Assembly (NCBI GenBank): GCA_023460575.1
Contig: JAEWPQ010000033.1
Coordinates: 36,139-100,138, forward strand
Origin: Bacillota bacterium
GTDB lineage: Bacteria; Bacillota; Clostridia; Lachnospirales; Lachnospiraceae
DNA: 64,000 nt
Direction of reading: 5' to 3'
Part shown: in pieces, positions 17,770-26,243 of the stretch
Numbering within the stretch: the stretch's first letter is position 1
Layout of the letters: every line of letters begins with the position of its first letter
Notes under the pieces: generated by a model
Told to the model about the DNA's origin: nothing
Seen by the model: the letters and a program-made list of their open reading frames with translations, nothing else
Databases searched by the model: none
Program-made: the position numbers and the translations under genes

Positions 17770-18474
17770 TTAACTTGTTGCCTTCTTCCGGCCTTTTGTG
17801 TAGATTTTTTCTATAAATTTGCTGCAATACTCCAGGATAATGCAGGCTGCCCAGAAAATAATACCCGTTGCAATATAGACTTCCAGGCGGTTTGCCCCAT
17901 AGCTGGCAGAGCTGATGGCTCTTGCTTTTCCCATTAAATCAATAACACCGATTGCAAAGGCCAGTGAGGTATCCTTAAACAGCATGATTATGTTATTACC
18001 CAGTGCAGGAATTGCAATTCCGAAGGCCTGGGGGAAAATGATCCGGCGAAATGCTGTAAATTCCTTCATTCCCACACTGTAGGCTGCCTCCCGCTGCCCC
18101 TTATCCACTGCCAGATAAGAGGCTCTCATCATCTCCGCCATATTGGCAGAGCTGCCAAGGGAAAGACATGCCACAATAAATACGGTCTTGCTGACTCCCG
18201 ATAAATCAATTCCAACGGTCTGTGCCAGCTGGGGAAGTCCCAGATAGATTAAAAAGATTAAAACCAGCGTGGGAATTCCTCTCATAAATGCGATATAGCC
18301 GTTTGCAATCGCTTTGGGCCACTTTCTTTTTCCGATTCCTGCTGCAGTTACAAGCGCCCCCAGTGCCAGGCTGATCAAAAGCGATATCAGGAGAATCTCC
18401 ATGGTAACAGGAAAAGCCCTTAATACATTGGGAATATAGCCCGGAATTGTAGCCGGTTTGAATGTGTTCTCCAA
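17770..18474 (-). CDS. Amino acid ABC transporter permease
   Basis: A 234-residue second permease of the same class, with EAAYSVGMKEFTAFRRIIFP as its EAA loop. The start is best placed at a TTG (18472-18474) because GGAGGG lies 7 bases before it; an earlier TTG at 18498 has no ribosome site. It follows the binding-protein gene by about 30 bases and precedes the other permease by 18. Confidence 0.88.
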   Translation of the reverse strand: MENTFKPATIPGYIPNVLRAFPVTMEILLISLLISLALGALVTAAGIGKRKWPKAIANGYIAFMRGIPTLVLIFLIYLGLPQLAQTVGIDLSGVSKTVFIVACLSLGSSANMAEMMRASYLAVDKGQREAAYSVGMKEFTAFRRIIFPQAFGIAIPALGNNIIMLFKDTSLAFAIGVIDLMGKARAISSASYGANRLEVYIATGIIFWAACIILEYCSKFIEKIYTKGRKKATS

Positions 18475-18503
18475 ATTCTTTTCCCTCCATTTCTGCAATC
18501 CGT

Positions 18504-19334
18504 TTATTTTGCTGTTATACTGACCATATCCGCATAGTTTGAAAATACATCCTGACCAAGGTATTCCGTTGCGATCTTTGATAAGGTTCCATCCTTTACC
18601 ATTTCCTTTAATGCTCCATCAATGGCGGTATTTAAATCATCTTTTCCTTTTGCACACATGATGTAGGTATCTTCTACCATAACCACATCGGTGAGTGCCA
18701 GATTATCCAGTTTTAATTCCTTTTGTACACTGTCATAGGTGGACTGATAGGTAAGGCTTGCATCCACCTGCCCATTGGAAACCTGCTTAAAACCGTCTGC
18801 CGTTGACAAGTCACTGACTGCATTGATTTTCAGTTCTTTTCCCGGATTTTTCTCGTTATAAGCCATCAGCATGGAATATTCGTAGCTGGTGGGTGACTGG
18901 TTGATGGATTTTCCTGCCATATCAGCCAGTGACTGAATCCCGCTGTCCTTTTTCACACATAAGGACATGGGAGAGAGACAGTAATACTGTTCCGGGAATA
19001 AATATTTCTCTTTTCTTGCATCACTTTTTACAAGCTGGTGGGACAGCACATCCAACGCACCCGAATCAATGGAAACAATGAGAGTATTAAAATCCATTGC
19101 CTGAATATCAAATTCATATTTGTCAAGACGCTTATCAATCTCTTTTAATACTGCCACGTCATACCCCACCGGTTCCCCCTTATCATTAAGAGAGCAATAA
19201 GGCGGCATGGCATTTCCGGTACCCACCTTCACTTTTGTGACTCCAGAACTCTGGGTTTTCCCGCATGCGGTCATAGACACCGCCAGTGTAAGAACCATAA
19301 CCGAACAAACTGCATTTTTCATAATCTTCTTCAT
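18504..19334 (-). CDS. Amino acid ABC transporter substrate-binding lipoprotein
   Basis: A 276-residue solute-binding protein of family 3. A lipoprotein signal (MKKIMKNAVCSVMVLTLAV, then MTACG) places Cys24 as the lipid-attachment site. The mature domain shows GYDVAVLKEIDKRL and MDFNTLIVSIDSGALDV, typical of amino-acid binders. The ATG at 19334 follows GGAGGAGAAAAAA. It is the first gene of the operon and is behind the promoter and attenuator-like leader described next. Confidence 0.92.
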   Translation of the reverse strand: MKKIMKNAVCSVMVLTLAVSMTACGKTQSSGVTKVKVGTGNAMPPYCSLNDKGEPVGYDVAVLKEIDKRLDKYEFDIQAMDFNTLIVSIDSGALDVLSHQLVKSDARKEKYLFPEQYYCLSPMSLCVKKDSGIQSLADMAGKSINQSPTSYEYSMLMAYNEKNPGKELKINAVSDLSTADGFKQVSNGQVDASLTYQSTYDSVQKELKLDNLALTDVVMVEDTYIMCAKGKDDLNTAIDGALKEMVKDGTLSKIATEYLGQDVFSNYADMVSITAK

Positions 19335-19375
19335 TTTTTTCTCCTCCTGCATCTGTTTTCATCGATTAAAACGAC

Positions 19376-19484
19376 AAAAAAGGCGCCTGCTATTATGCAA
19401 ACGCCTTTGTCTACCACCTGTTCCGCTTCCTGACGGCTGGGGAACTGTTAGGCAAAGTATATTCCATCGTTTTGCCTTTGTCAA
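19376..19484 (-). promoter_or_regulatory. Near-consensus promoter plus attenuator-like leader of the transporter operon
   Basis: On the minus strand -35 TTGACA (19479-19484) and -10 TATACT (19456-19461) have a 17-base spacer. The transcript should begin near 19449 with GTTCC...GGAAC, a 5-bp hairpin with a 16-base loop (CCAGCCGTCAGGAAGC), and then form GGCG...CGCC followed by TTTTTT (19376-19409), an intrinsic terminator 42 bases before the first gene. A terminator inside the leader implies conditional read-through. I could not match the element to a known riboswitch class. Confidence 0.65.
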
Positions 19485-19602
19485 TATTTTTTTATCAGGA
19501 TAATAATGTTTTATTATTTTCACAAAAGCCAGTCGTCGTTTTCTTACTTTTAATACATTTTTCACAAATATGCATGATTGACAGATAATTTAAGGACAAG
19601 GA

Positions 19603-19632
19603 TTTACATATCAGGCTTTTTCGGTATATAAT
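19603..19632 (+). promoter_or_regulatory. Promoter of the YheO/DauR-type regulator
   Basis: -35 TTTACA (19603-19608) and -10 TATAAT (19627-19632), spacer 18, upstream of AAAGGGGGCC and the ATG at 19671. It diverges from the transporter promoter. The intervening 19485-19602 is AT-rich with no gene. Confidence 0.5.
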
Positions 19633-19670
19633 AATCTAAAATTTATCAGATCAAAAGGGGGCCATACTCT

Positions 19671-20354
19671 ATGAGCGATATTATGATGCACTACGAAATG
19701 CTTACTAATTTTCTTGGAAATGTATTAAGTGACAATTATGAAATTGCACTTCTTGATTTAAGAGAAGGGAAACGCTGCATTACAGCCATTGCCAACGGGC
19801 AGAACAGCGGCAGAACCGTTGGCGCTCCATTAACGGATCTGGCTCTTAAAATCATAAGAGAGGGAATCTGGAAAAAGGAGCCTTACCTGCTCAATTACAG
19901 CGGTCTGACCAAAGACAAGAAGCCTCTGATCTCCTCAACCCTTTTTATCAAAGAGGGACAGGAGCTCTTAGGCATGCTCTGCCTTAATGTAGACACACAG
20001 ATTTACCAGGAGCTGTGCCAGTCTATCTTAAAGCTTGGCGGATTGTCTATGGAATCTTCCTCAAGTAAGATTATTGACCTGCCTGTGGAGCATACGGAAA
20101 CATTTACAAATGACATTGGAGATATGATCGCCAGTGCCATGCCGGATTATATCATGGAAAACAGAATTCCTGCAGACCGTCTCACCCAGGATGAAAAGAT
20201 CTCCATCGTAAAGCAGCTGAACGAAAAAGGAGTCTTTATGATCAAAGGTGCCGTCAGTGAAGCCGCCTTAAAACTTAATTGCTCCGATGCCACCATTTAC
20301 CGGTATTTAAGTAAAATCAGCAAGCAGGAGCCGAAAAAACAGATTGACATTTAA
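19671..20354 (+). CDS. YheO/DauR-type transcriptional regulator (PAS-like plus HTH)
   Basis: A 227-residue protein. The N-terminal 115 residues match the YheO-like PAS domain (NYEIALLDLREGKRCITAIANG), and the C-terminus is an HTH of the DauR/HTH_22 type (GVFMIKGAVSEAALKLNCSDATIYRYLSKI). Known relatives control amino-acid use, such as D-arginine in Pseudomonas. It is divergent from the amino-acid transporter operon and next to a permease gene, either of which it may control. Confidence 0.8.
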   Translation: MSDIMMHYEMLTNFLGNVLSDNYEIALLDLREGKRCITAIANGQNSGRTVGAPLTDLALKIIREGIWKKEPYLLNYSGLTKDKKPLISSTLFIKEGQELLGMLCLNVDTQIYQELCQSILKLGGLSMESSSSKIIDLPVEHTETFTNDIGDMIASAMPDYIMENRIPADRLTQDEKISIVKQLNEKGVFMIKGAVSEAALKLNCSDATIYRYLSKISKQEPKKQIDI

Positions 20355-20430
20355 AAAAAATGATGCTAAACTCCCTGATAATATTTTATTGCAATAATAA
20401 CTTTTTATCACACAACAGGGAGGAAATACC

Positions 20431-21651
20431 ATGATCTCAATGGAACTGATCAAACTCTTGCTGGTCTTTCTTGTAATTTTAGTGCTGCTATGGCTGAAAA
20501 GACCTTTATGGCAGGCCATTGCCTGCAGCATACTGCTGTCATTTTTTGTCTTTCAGATACCGGTTTTTAGTATCTGTTCCATTCTTTGGCGAGCTGTATT
20601 TTCCCAAAGCACCGTAACCATTTTATTAAGCTTTTACACCATTACGTTCTTACAGCGCATGCTGGAGAAACGGAATCTTTTAATGACAGCCGAATCCTCG
20701 TTAAATCATCTGTTTCACAACAGGCGGATCACCACCATGCTGGCTCCCATTTTCATCGGTCTGCTGCCTTCTGCAGGAGCCGTCTACATCTGCGGGTCTA
20801 TTGTGGATTCCTCCTGCGGGGATTATTTAAGCAAAGAGGATAAAACCTTTGTCACCAGCTATTACCGCCATATTCCGGAGAGTTTTCTTCCCACTTATTC
20901 ATCCATCCTGATTGCACTGGGTCTGGCAGGTGTTGAGACAGGGGACTTTCTTCTCTCCATGCTCCCGGCTGTGGGCATCCTGATTTTTCTGGGTTATATT
21001 TTTTATCTTAGAAAAATTCCAAGAGAGATTGCAAATGACGAGGGAATGTCAAAAAAAGCAGCTTTCAGGCAGCTTGCAAACAGCCTGTGGACCATTGCTG
21101 CAGCCATCATTCTCATCATTGCATTTCATCTTGAAGTATACATAGCAACTCCTCTGGTAATCGCTGTGGCCTTCTTCTTTTACCGCTTTTCCATACGTGA
21201 AATCAAGCCGTTTTTTCTCTCAGCACTGGAGCCTAAAATCATTGTAAATACACTTTTAATCATGATTTTCAAAGAGGTCCTCACTTATACTGATGTAATT
21301 TCACAGCTTCCTGATCTTTTCAGCGCTCTGCCCATACCCACTTACCTTGCCTTTGCACTAATCTTCTTTTTCGGTTCCATTATAGGCGGATCAACGGCAA
21401 TTATTGTCCTTTGTCTTCCTCTGGCCTTTGCAGCCATTCCAAACGGAGGAGCTGCGCTGATGATGCTTTTAATGTCCTCTTCCTACTGTGCCATGCAGGT
21501 TTCTCCAACCCATGTATGCCTTGCACTGGTAACCGAATATTTCCATACAGGAATGGGAGATTTGTTAAAGCGGACGCTTCCCGTTATCCTGATTTTCTTT
21601 TTTCTGGTTCTCCTTTATTACCAGACGCTGACTGCACTGATCCTTATTTGA
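20431..21651 (+). CDS. DUF401-type multi-pass membrane protein
   Basis: A 406-residue protein with about ten hydrophobic helices. Re-entrant type segments LLPSAGAVYICG and FFGSIIGGSTAIIVLC and the QVSPTHVCLAL motif resemble DUF401, a family within the ion-transporter-like permeases. Substrate unknown. The ATG at 20431 has GGGAGGAAATACC before it. It lies 76 bases after the regulator, in the same direction, so control by that regulator is likely. Confidence 0.7.
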   Translation: MISMELIKLLLVFLVILVLLWLKRPLWQAIACSILLSFFVFQIPVFSICSILWRAVFSQSTVTILLSFYTITFLQRMLEKRNLLMTAESSLNHLFHNRRITTMLAPIFIGLLPSAGAVYICGSIVDSSCGDYLSKEDKTFVTSYYRHIPESFLPTYSSILIALGLAGVETGDFLLSMLPAVGILIFLGYIFYLRKIPREIANDEGMSKKAAFRQLANSLWTIAAAIILIIAFHLEVYIATPLVIAVAFFFYRFSIREIKPFFLSALEPKIIVNTLLIMIFKEVLTYTDVISQLPDLFSALPIPTYLAFALIFFFGSIIGGSTAIIVLCLPLAFAAIPNGGAALMMLLMSSSYCAMQVSPTHVCLALVTEYFHTGMGDLLKRTLPVILIFFFLVLLYYQTLTALILI

Positions 21652-21712
21652 CTCCCCGCTTAATTTGTGCTAGGATATGCCTATCAATTTTAAATCAGAA
21701 AGGATTTATTAT

Positions 21713-21940
21713 ATGAATCTCATGAATCTTATGCAGTTAAAAGAAGCCTGGAATGTGTTCAAAGGCAATCACCCCAAATTTCCCTTATTCTTAAAAGCAG
21801 CTTCGGAAAGTGCCTTAAAAGAAGGATCCATGATAGAAATCCACGTCACATCTCCGGAAGGGAAAACACTGACTACCAACATGAAGCTGAAAGCCTCAGA
21901 TCTTGAGCTTATGGAACAGTTAAAAGCCTCCTTAAAGTAA
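21713..21940 (+). CDS. Small conserved-looking protein, 75 residues
   Basis: Starts MNLMNLMQLKEAWNVFKGNH and continues with an amphipathic beta hairpin (SMIEIHVTSPEGKTLTTNM) and a helix. It is soluble, with no signal. AGAAAGGA lies upstream of the ATG at 21713; the frame opens earlier at 21677. I recall similar small proteins in Lachnospiraceae, without known function. No clear operon partner. Confidence 0.6.
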   Translation: MNLMNLMQLKEAWNVFKGNHPKFPLFLKAASESALKEGSMIEIHVTSPEGKTLTTNMKLKASDLELMEQLKASLK

Positions 21941-22059
21941 CTCATATCCTTTTACTTACTTCCCCGAAAAACATTGTTGTTACTGGAAAGTTATGGTAAA
22001 ATACATTCAGGCCATGAAACATCCACCGTTTCAATGGCAAAACAGGAGGAGTAAAAGGC

Positions 22060-23070
22060 ATGAAAAAACTGATTAAAGTATTTGCTGCTGCCTCACTTCT
22101 GTCAATCTCTGTTGCATCTACCGCAATGGCAGGAACCTGGAAACAGGATTCGGAAGGCTGGCGGTGGAAGGAAGACGATCATACCTATGCGGCATCTGCC
22201 TGGAAGTGGATCGATTCTGACAAAGACGGAATGGCAGAGTGCTATTATTTTGACGGAGACGGAATCCTGCTTACGGATACGATGACTCCCGATGGTCTTA
22301 CAGTTAATGAAAATGGCGCATGGACAGACGATGGCATCGTACGTTTAAGAGCAGCCAACCCTTCAACTGCTGTTCAGATGAAGAAAAAGGGATCCCTTCT
22401 TTACCAGGATGCGGACCAGAAAAGTTCTTCTTTACCAGGACTGGATGTGAACGCAGATATAACCATGGATTTATATTACGACTGGCTGCAGATTCCGGTT
22501 ATCATGAATATGCAGATGAAATACCACGATATCAACACGCCCAATATGGAGTTTTTATCCAGCAGCATCATAAAGACTCTGGGTTTAGAAAAATCTGAGA
22601 GTTCCTTTTATACCAATGGCTGTTATTACTCCGATTCCGGAGACAGTGAAAAATTTAAAATGAAAATCGGATATGAAGATATGACAAAGCATCTCACTCT
22701 GGGCGGCCTTACCGGACAGTTTGGGGCATTTCTGGACAACGTACAGATCGCCCAGGACAAGGACGGAAACAGCGTACTGTTTTATTCCAGTGAGACAAAC
22801 GGCCTTGAGCAGTATTTAAACAGATTCTACGACAAGGTATGGCCTACCCTTACGGATTCAGGCTTTAAAATCACCGGCGTAAACGGAAAGGCAGTAATCA
22901 GTCCGGAAGGATACTTTTCCAAAGAAGAGATCCTGATCTCGATGATTATCACCGAGGATGAAGAATCCATGGCACTTGATATGAATGTGAACCTGGATTA
23001 TAAAAATCCGGGAAAGGCTGTAACAATCACGTTTCCCACTACAGACGGGTATGAGGAAATTGTGTATTAA
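22060..23070 (+). CDS. Secreted protein with cell-wall-binding-like repeats
   Basis: A 336-residue protein with a Sec signal peptide (MKKLIKVFAAASLLSISVA, cleavage after TAMA). Residues 25-95 carry Trp/Tyr/Asp-rich units (GWRWKEDD, AWKWIDSDKDGMAECYYFD, NENGAWTDDG) like choline or glucan-binding repeats. The C-terminal 240 residues are a beta-rich domain resembling DUF6612-like lipoprotein domains, but without a firm match. It probably sits on the cell wall. GGAGGAG precedes the ATG. Confidence 0.7.
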   Translation: MKKLIKVFAAASLLSISVASTAMAGTWKQDSEGWRWKEDDHTYAASAWKWIDSDKDGMAECYYFDGDGILLTDTMTPDGLTVNENGAWTDDGIVRLRAANPSTAVQMKKKGSLLYQDADQKSSSLPGLDVNADITMDLYYDWLQIPVIMNMQMKYHDINTPNMEFLSSSIIKTLGLEKSESSFYTNGCYYSDSGDSEKFKMKIGYEDMTKHLTLGGLTGQFGAFLDNVQIAQDKDGNSVLFYSSETNGLEQYLNRFYDKVWPTLTDSGFKITGVNGKAVISPEGYFSKEEILISMIITEDEESMALDMNVNLDYKNPGKAVTITFPTTDGYEEIVY

Positions 23071-23072
23071 GA

Positions 23073-23118
23073 AATGGAGGAAGCGGTTCATCATTTTGAA
23101 CTGCTTCCTCCATTTTTT
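23073..23118 (+). terminator. Rho-independent terminator
   Basis: AATGGAGGAAGC-GTTCA pairs with TGAAC-GCTTCCTCCATT around a short loop and is followed by TTTTTT. It ends the secreted-protein gene and may partly stop the convergent MFS gene as well. Confidence 0.9.
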
Positions 23119-23139
23119 ATTTCTTTAAACCAATATAAA

Positions 23140-24318
23140 TTAATTTTTCTGCACTGTCAAAAACCTTATAATAACAATTACCAGAACAAGAGGAAAGACG
23201 ATTGCAGAAAATATGCCGATTTTCAAATTGCTGCCAAACAACCCGGAAACTATTCCAACAACCGTAGGTCCCCCAGAACATCCCAGATCACCGGCAAGCG
23301 CCAGGAATGCGAACATGGCTGTGCCCCCGCCCCGAATTGAAGCAGCAGCCAGACTAAATGTACCGGGCCACATGATCCCAACTGAAAAGCCGCACAATCC
23401 ACAGCCGATCAGTCCAAGAACCGGATAGGGAGAGCAGGTAATTAAAAGATAAGATCCCATACAAAGAACTCCGCTGGCAGCCATAACCTTTTTCAGCTCC
23501 CATCTTTCCCCATACTGTCCATAAACAGCTCTGGATATCCCCATCATAAGGGCAAACAGCATCGGACCAGCCAGATCTCCGATGGTCTTTGTCACCCCCA
23601 GTCCCTCTTCTGCAAATGCCGATGCCCACTGGCTGACTGCCTGTTCACTTGCTCCCGCACAGACCATAAGAAGCATAAAGATCCAGAAGAACTTGTTACC
23701 AACCAATGTGCCAAAGGACATACCTTCCTCTCCTTTTAAAAGAGAAGCAATGGGCACACGAAAGAATAAAACCATGCATACAGCCGGTACAACCGCCCAG
23801 AAAAGCGCCAGTATCCTCCAGCTTCCGATGCCAAAAATGCGGAAAAATAAGGTGGAAATAAGAACCACTCCCACATGTCCCCAGCAATAGAAGGAGTGCA
23901 GCATACTCATGGCTTTTTCTTTATTATCTGTAGGACACGCCTCCACAATGGGACTGACAAGAACCTCTAAAAGACCTCCGCCAATGGCATAGATCACAAC
24001 AGCAAGCAGTAATCCAACCCAGGAAACAGAGACGATTCCAGGCAGAACCGTTAAAAGAATCAGTCCGGCCGCTGCCATGACGTGTGCGGCAACCATGGAA
24101 ATCCGGTATCCCACCCGGTCAATAAATGCAGCCGATAAAAGATCCACCAGCAGCTGCACACCAAAATTAACGGTGACAAGCAGGGTAATTCTTGATAATG
24201 ATATCCCATACTCCCATTGAAAATGCAGAAACAAAAGCGGTACAAAATTATTGACAATTGCCTGAACAATGTAGCTTAAAAAGCAGGCATAAATGGTACT
24301 TTTATAATTTTCTTTCAT
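23140..24318 (-). CDS. Major facilitator superfamily transporter
   Basis: A 392-residue protein with twelve hydrophobic helices in two halves and the MFS loop VDLLSAAFIDRVGYR between helices 2 and 3. The fucose permease/sugar-type half-symmetry (GGGLLEVLVSPIVEACP) suggests a sugar or polyol substrate, not proved. The ATG at 24318 has GGGGAGGGACGG before it. It is divergent from an AraC regulator 116 bases away, which probably controls it. Confidence 0.85.
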   Translation of the reverse strand: MKENYKSTIYACFLSYIVQAIVNNFVPLLFLHFQWEYGISLSRITLLVTVNFGVQLLVDLLSAAFIDRVGYRISMVAAHVMAAAGLILLTVLPGIVSVSWVGLLLAVVIYAIGGGLLEVLVSPIVEACPTDNKEKAMSMLHSFYCWGHVGVVLISTLFFRIFGIGSWRILALFWAVVPAVCMVLFFRVPIASLLKGEEGMSFGTLVGNKFFWIFMLLMVCAGASEQAVSQWASAFAEEGLGVTKTIGDLAGPMLFALMMGISRAVYGQYGERWELKKVMAASGVLCMGSYLLITCSPYPVLGLIGCGLCGFSVGIMWPGTFSLAAASIRGGGTAMFAFLALAGDLGCSGGPTVVGIVSGLFGSNLKIGIFSAIVFPLVLVIVIIRFLTVQKN

Positions 24319-24375
24319 GCGTCCGTCCCTCCCCAGTCATTTTATTGTATTATACCGCAGATGGTAATTCAGATC

Positions 24376-24405
24376 TTGCAATTTACCGCCAGTTTATGAT
24401 ACAAT
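24376..24405 (+). promoter_or_regulatory. Promoter of the AraC gene
   Basis: -35 TTGCAA (24376-24381) and -10 TACAAT (24400-24405), spacer 18, followed by AAAAGGAGAACG and the ATG at 24435. It sits in the shared divergent region with the MFS gene. Confidence 0.5.
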
Positions 24406-24434
24406 CTAGCCGATCACAAAAAGGAGAACGCTCT

Positions 24435-25418
24435 ATGCAAAGCACAAAAATACTGACCGATGAATCCATGATGGAACTGGTCTCCCATGGTTTTGCAGAC
24501 TTTCCGTTTCAATACTACTATGAAGATGTGGGAAAGTTTGACAACCACTGCATCGACTGGCACTGGCACAGGGAATTTGAACTGGTATCTGTGACCGAAG
24601 GAATTGTACATTGTTCCATCGGAAACATCCATTACATACTGGAACCCGGTGACGGTGTCTTTATTAATTCCGGTGCCATGCACCGCTTTTTATCTACCGG
24701 AACAGCAATCATACCAAATGTACTCTTTGCTCCGGAATTTATTGCTCCGGAAGGAAGCTCAATCTATGAAAAATTTATGGCTCCCTTTTTATTTTCCGGC
24801 ATATCCCACTTTGTATTAAGGGGCAAAAATCCCTGGCAGAACCATCTACTTACCATTCTGTCACACCTTTACAAACTGTGCGAGGATCAGACAGCAACCT
24901 GGGAGCTTGGGGCACATGCACTGGTCTGCCAGATCTGGTGCGTCCTGTTTGAACACAAAGATGAATTTGCCACTATGGAAAATGCTGGGGTCAACCGCCT
25001 TTCCCAGGCCCGGTTCAGACGAATGACTCATTTTATTGAACAAAACTATGAAAAGAAACTGACTCTGGAAAATATTGCACACTCGGTAGGAGTCAGCAAA
25101 AGAGAGGCACTCCGCTGTTTCCAGTGTTCCGTCCCTCTCTCTCCCATTGAATATTTAAATAAATACCGGTTAAATCAGGCAAAAACCCTTCTTCTGCATA
25201 CAGACCGGTCCATCACCGATATCGCGGAAAGCTCCGGCTTTGAAAGCACCAGTTATTTTGACCGGCTATATAAACGGGAATATCATATGGCTCCCGGCCG
25301 GCACAGACTGGCCTTTCAGCATGCAAATGCCCAAAAGGGGCGCACTCAGAAAAAAGAGCAGGAAATACAGCAGAACCAGGATAAAACAGATTTCACCTGC
25401 CATACGGTATCTGACTAA
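24435..25418 (+). CDS. AraC family transcriptional regulator
   Basis: A 327-residue protein with an N-terminal cupin (DWHWHREFELVSVTEG, EPGDGVFINSGAMHR) and two C-terminal HTH units (LTLENIAHSVGVSKREALRCF and SITDIAESSGFESTSYFDRLYKREY). The start at 24435 has a proper ribosome site; a longer frame from 24258 overlaps the MFS promoter. It ends in a polar tail of about 35 residues rich in Gln and Lys. It likely senses a sugar and controls the divergent MFS gene. Confidence 0.88.
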   Translation: MQSTKILTDESMMELVSHGFADFPFQYYYEDVGKFDNHCIDWHWHREFELVSVTEGIVHCSIGNIHYILEPGDGVFINSGAMHRFLSTGTAIIPNVLFAPEFIAPEGSSIYEKFMAPFLFSGISHFVLRGKNPWQNHLLTILSHLYKLCEDQTATWELGAHALVCQIWCVLFEHKDEFATMENAGVNRLSQARFRRMTHFIEQNYEKKLTLENIAHSVGVSKREALRCFQCSVPLSPIEYLNKYRLNQAKTLLLHTDRSITDIAESSGFESTSYFDRLYKREYHMAPGRHRLAFQHANAQKGRTQKKEQEIQQNQDKTDFTCHTVSD

Positions 25419-25433
25419 CCGGATTCCTTTTGC

Positions 25434-25523
25434 CTATTTATAAAAATAATAGGAGATCAAACCAATCCCCATGGATCCGATTAAAATCGGCATCCATGCC
25501 ATAAAAAGAAGAATAAGATTCAT
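25434..25523 (-). CDS. Candidate 29-residue single-helix membrane peptide
   Basis: The minus-strand frame from the ATG at 25521-25523 to TAG at 25434-25436 encodes 29 residues that are almost all hydrophobic (start MNLILLFMAWMPILIGSMG, end SYYFYK). A CGGAGCG sequence lies 8 bases upstream. It follows the ABC-2 permease gene by 66 bases on the same strand. It could be a small subunit of that transporter. Too short to judge by length; the support is hydrophobicity and the ribosome site. Confidence 0.4.
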   Translation of the reverse strand: MNLILLFMAWMPILIGSMGIGLISYYFYK

Positions 25524-25589
25524 AGTAATACGCTCCGGTGCTTTCTCCTTTTATCTTCCCCTTTTTATGACTGAATAATCCAGTATCTG

Positions 25590-26243
25590 TCAGAATTGCT
25601 TTTTCTTCATGATTCTGACAGATACCATGTAAGATGCAATCATTACTATCAGACTGCCAGTAAGCAGGACCGCGATAACCGGTCCCTGATGAAGGGAAGT
25701 TAACCTTTCAGCTGCTGCGGATAAGTCCACCTGAAATATTTTTACCGCTCTCACTGCAAGGAATGCGGCGGCAAAGATTACTCCAATGATTAAAATCAGA
25801 GCAGTTCTTCCTTTTTCCTGGCCAAACTTCAACTGTACCGGAATTACTACAGACAAGAACAGGAAAGCTAAAAAAAGAAACAAAAGCGCCAAAACTGCAA
25901 TATCCCAAGTATCCGCTCTTCCTCTCAGAACATTCATGATAACTGCAATTATGGTCACAACCAGCCAGGCCAAACCTCCCGTAAGGATACCAAATACATA
26001 CTTTTCCGCCGCATACTGCTCCCTGGTGATAGGAAGGGTGAACAAAAAAGCATATCCATTGTCAAATTCATCGTAACTAATAGAGCTGATGGTAAACATG
26101 CAAAAGATTAAAGTCGTATAATTAATCACAAAAACCGAATTAAAATCTGCCACAAGCATTCCCGCTGACAAAATGATATATAGCAGGAAAATGCGCAGCT
26201 GGTTTTTCAAAAGCAGAAAATCTTTTATTAACAATCCTCTCAT
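25590..26243 (-). CDS. ABC-2 type transporter permease
   Basis: A 217-residue permease with six hydrophobic helices and the start MRGLLIKDFLLLKNQLRIFL, typical of ABC-2 exporters in GntR/YtrA operons. The sequence FTLPITREQYAAEKYVFG is a common feature of the family. Start overlaps the ATPase stop by 4 bases. Substrate unknown; relatives act in cell-envelope stress or antibiotic resistance. Confidence 0.85.
   Translation of the reverse strand: MRGLLIKDFLLLKNQLRIFLLYIILSAGMLVADFNSVFVINYTTLIFCMFTISSISYDEFDNGYAFLFTLPITREQYAAEKYVFGILTGGLAWLVVTIIAVIMNVLRGRADTWDIAVLALLFLFLAFLFLSVVIPVQLKFGQEKGRTALILIIGVIFAAAFLAVRAVKIFQVDLSAAAERLTSLHQGPVIAVLLTGSLIVMIASYMVSVRIMKKKQF

Noticed and set aside
19376..19450. 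T-box leader before the transporter operon
   Set aside because: AGGTGGTA resembles part of the T-box bulge, but the expected transcript is far too short for stem I and no specifier loop can be seen.
24258..24434. Longer AraC N-terminus from 24258
   Set aside because: The added residues overlap the divergent promoter and MFS start, while AAGGAG precedes the ATG at 24435.
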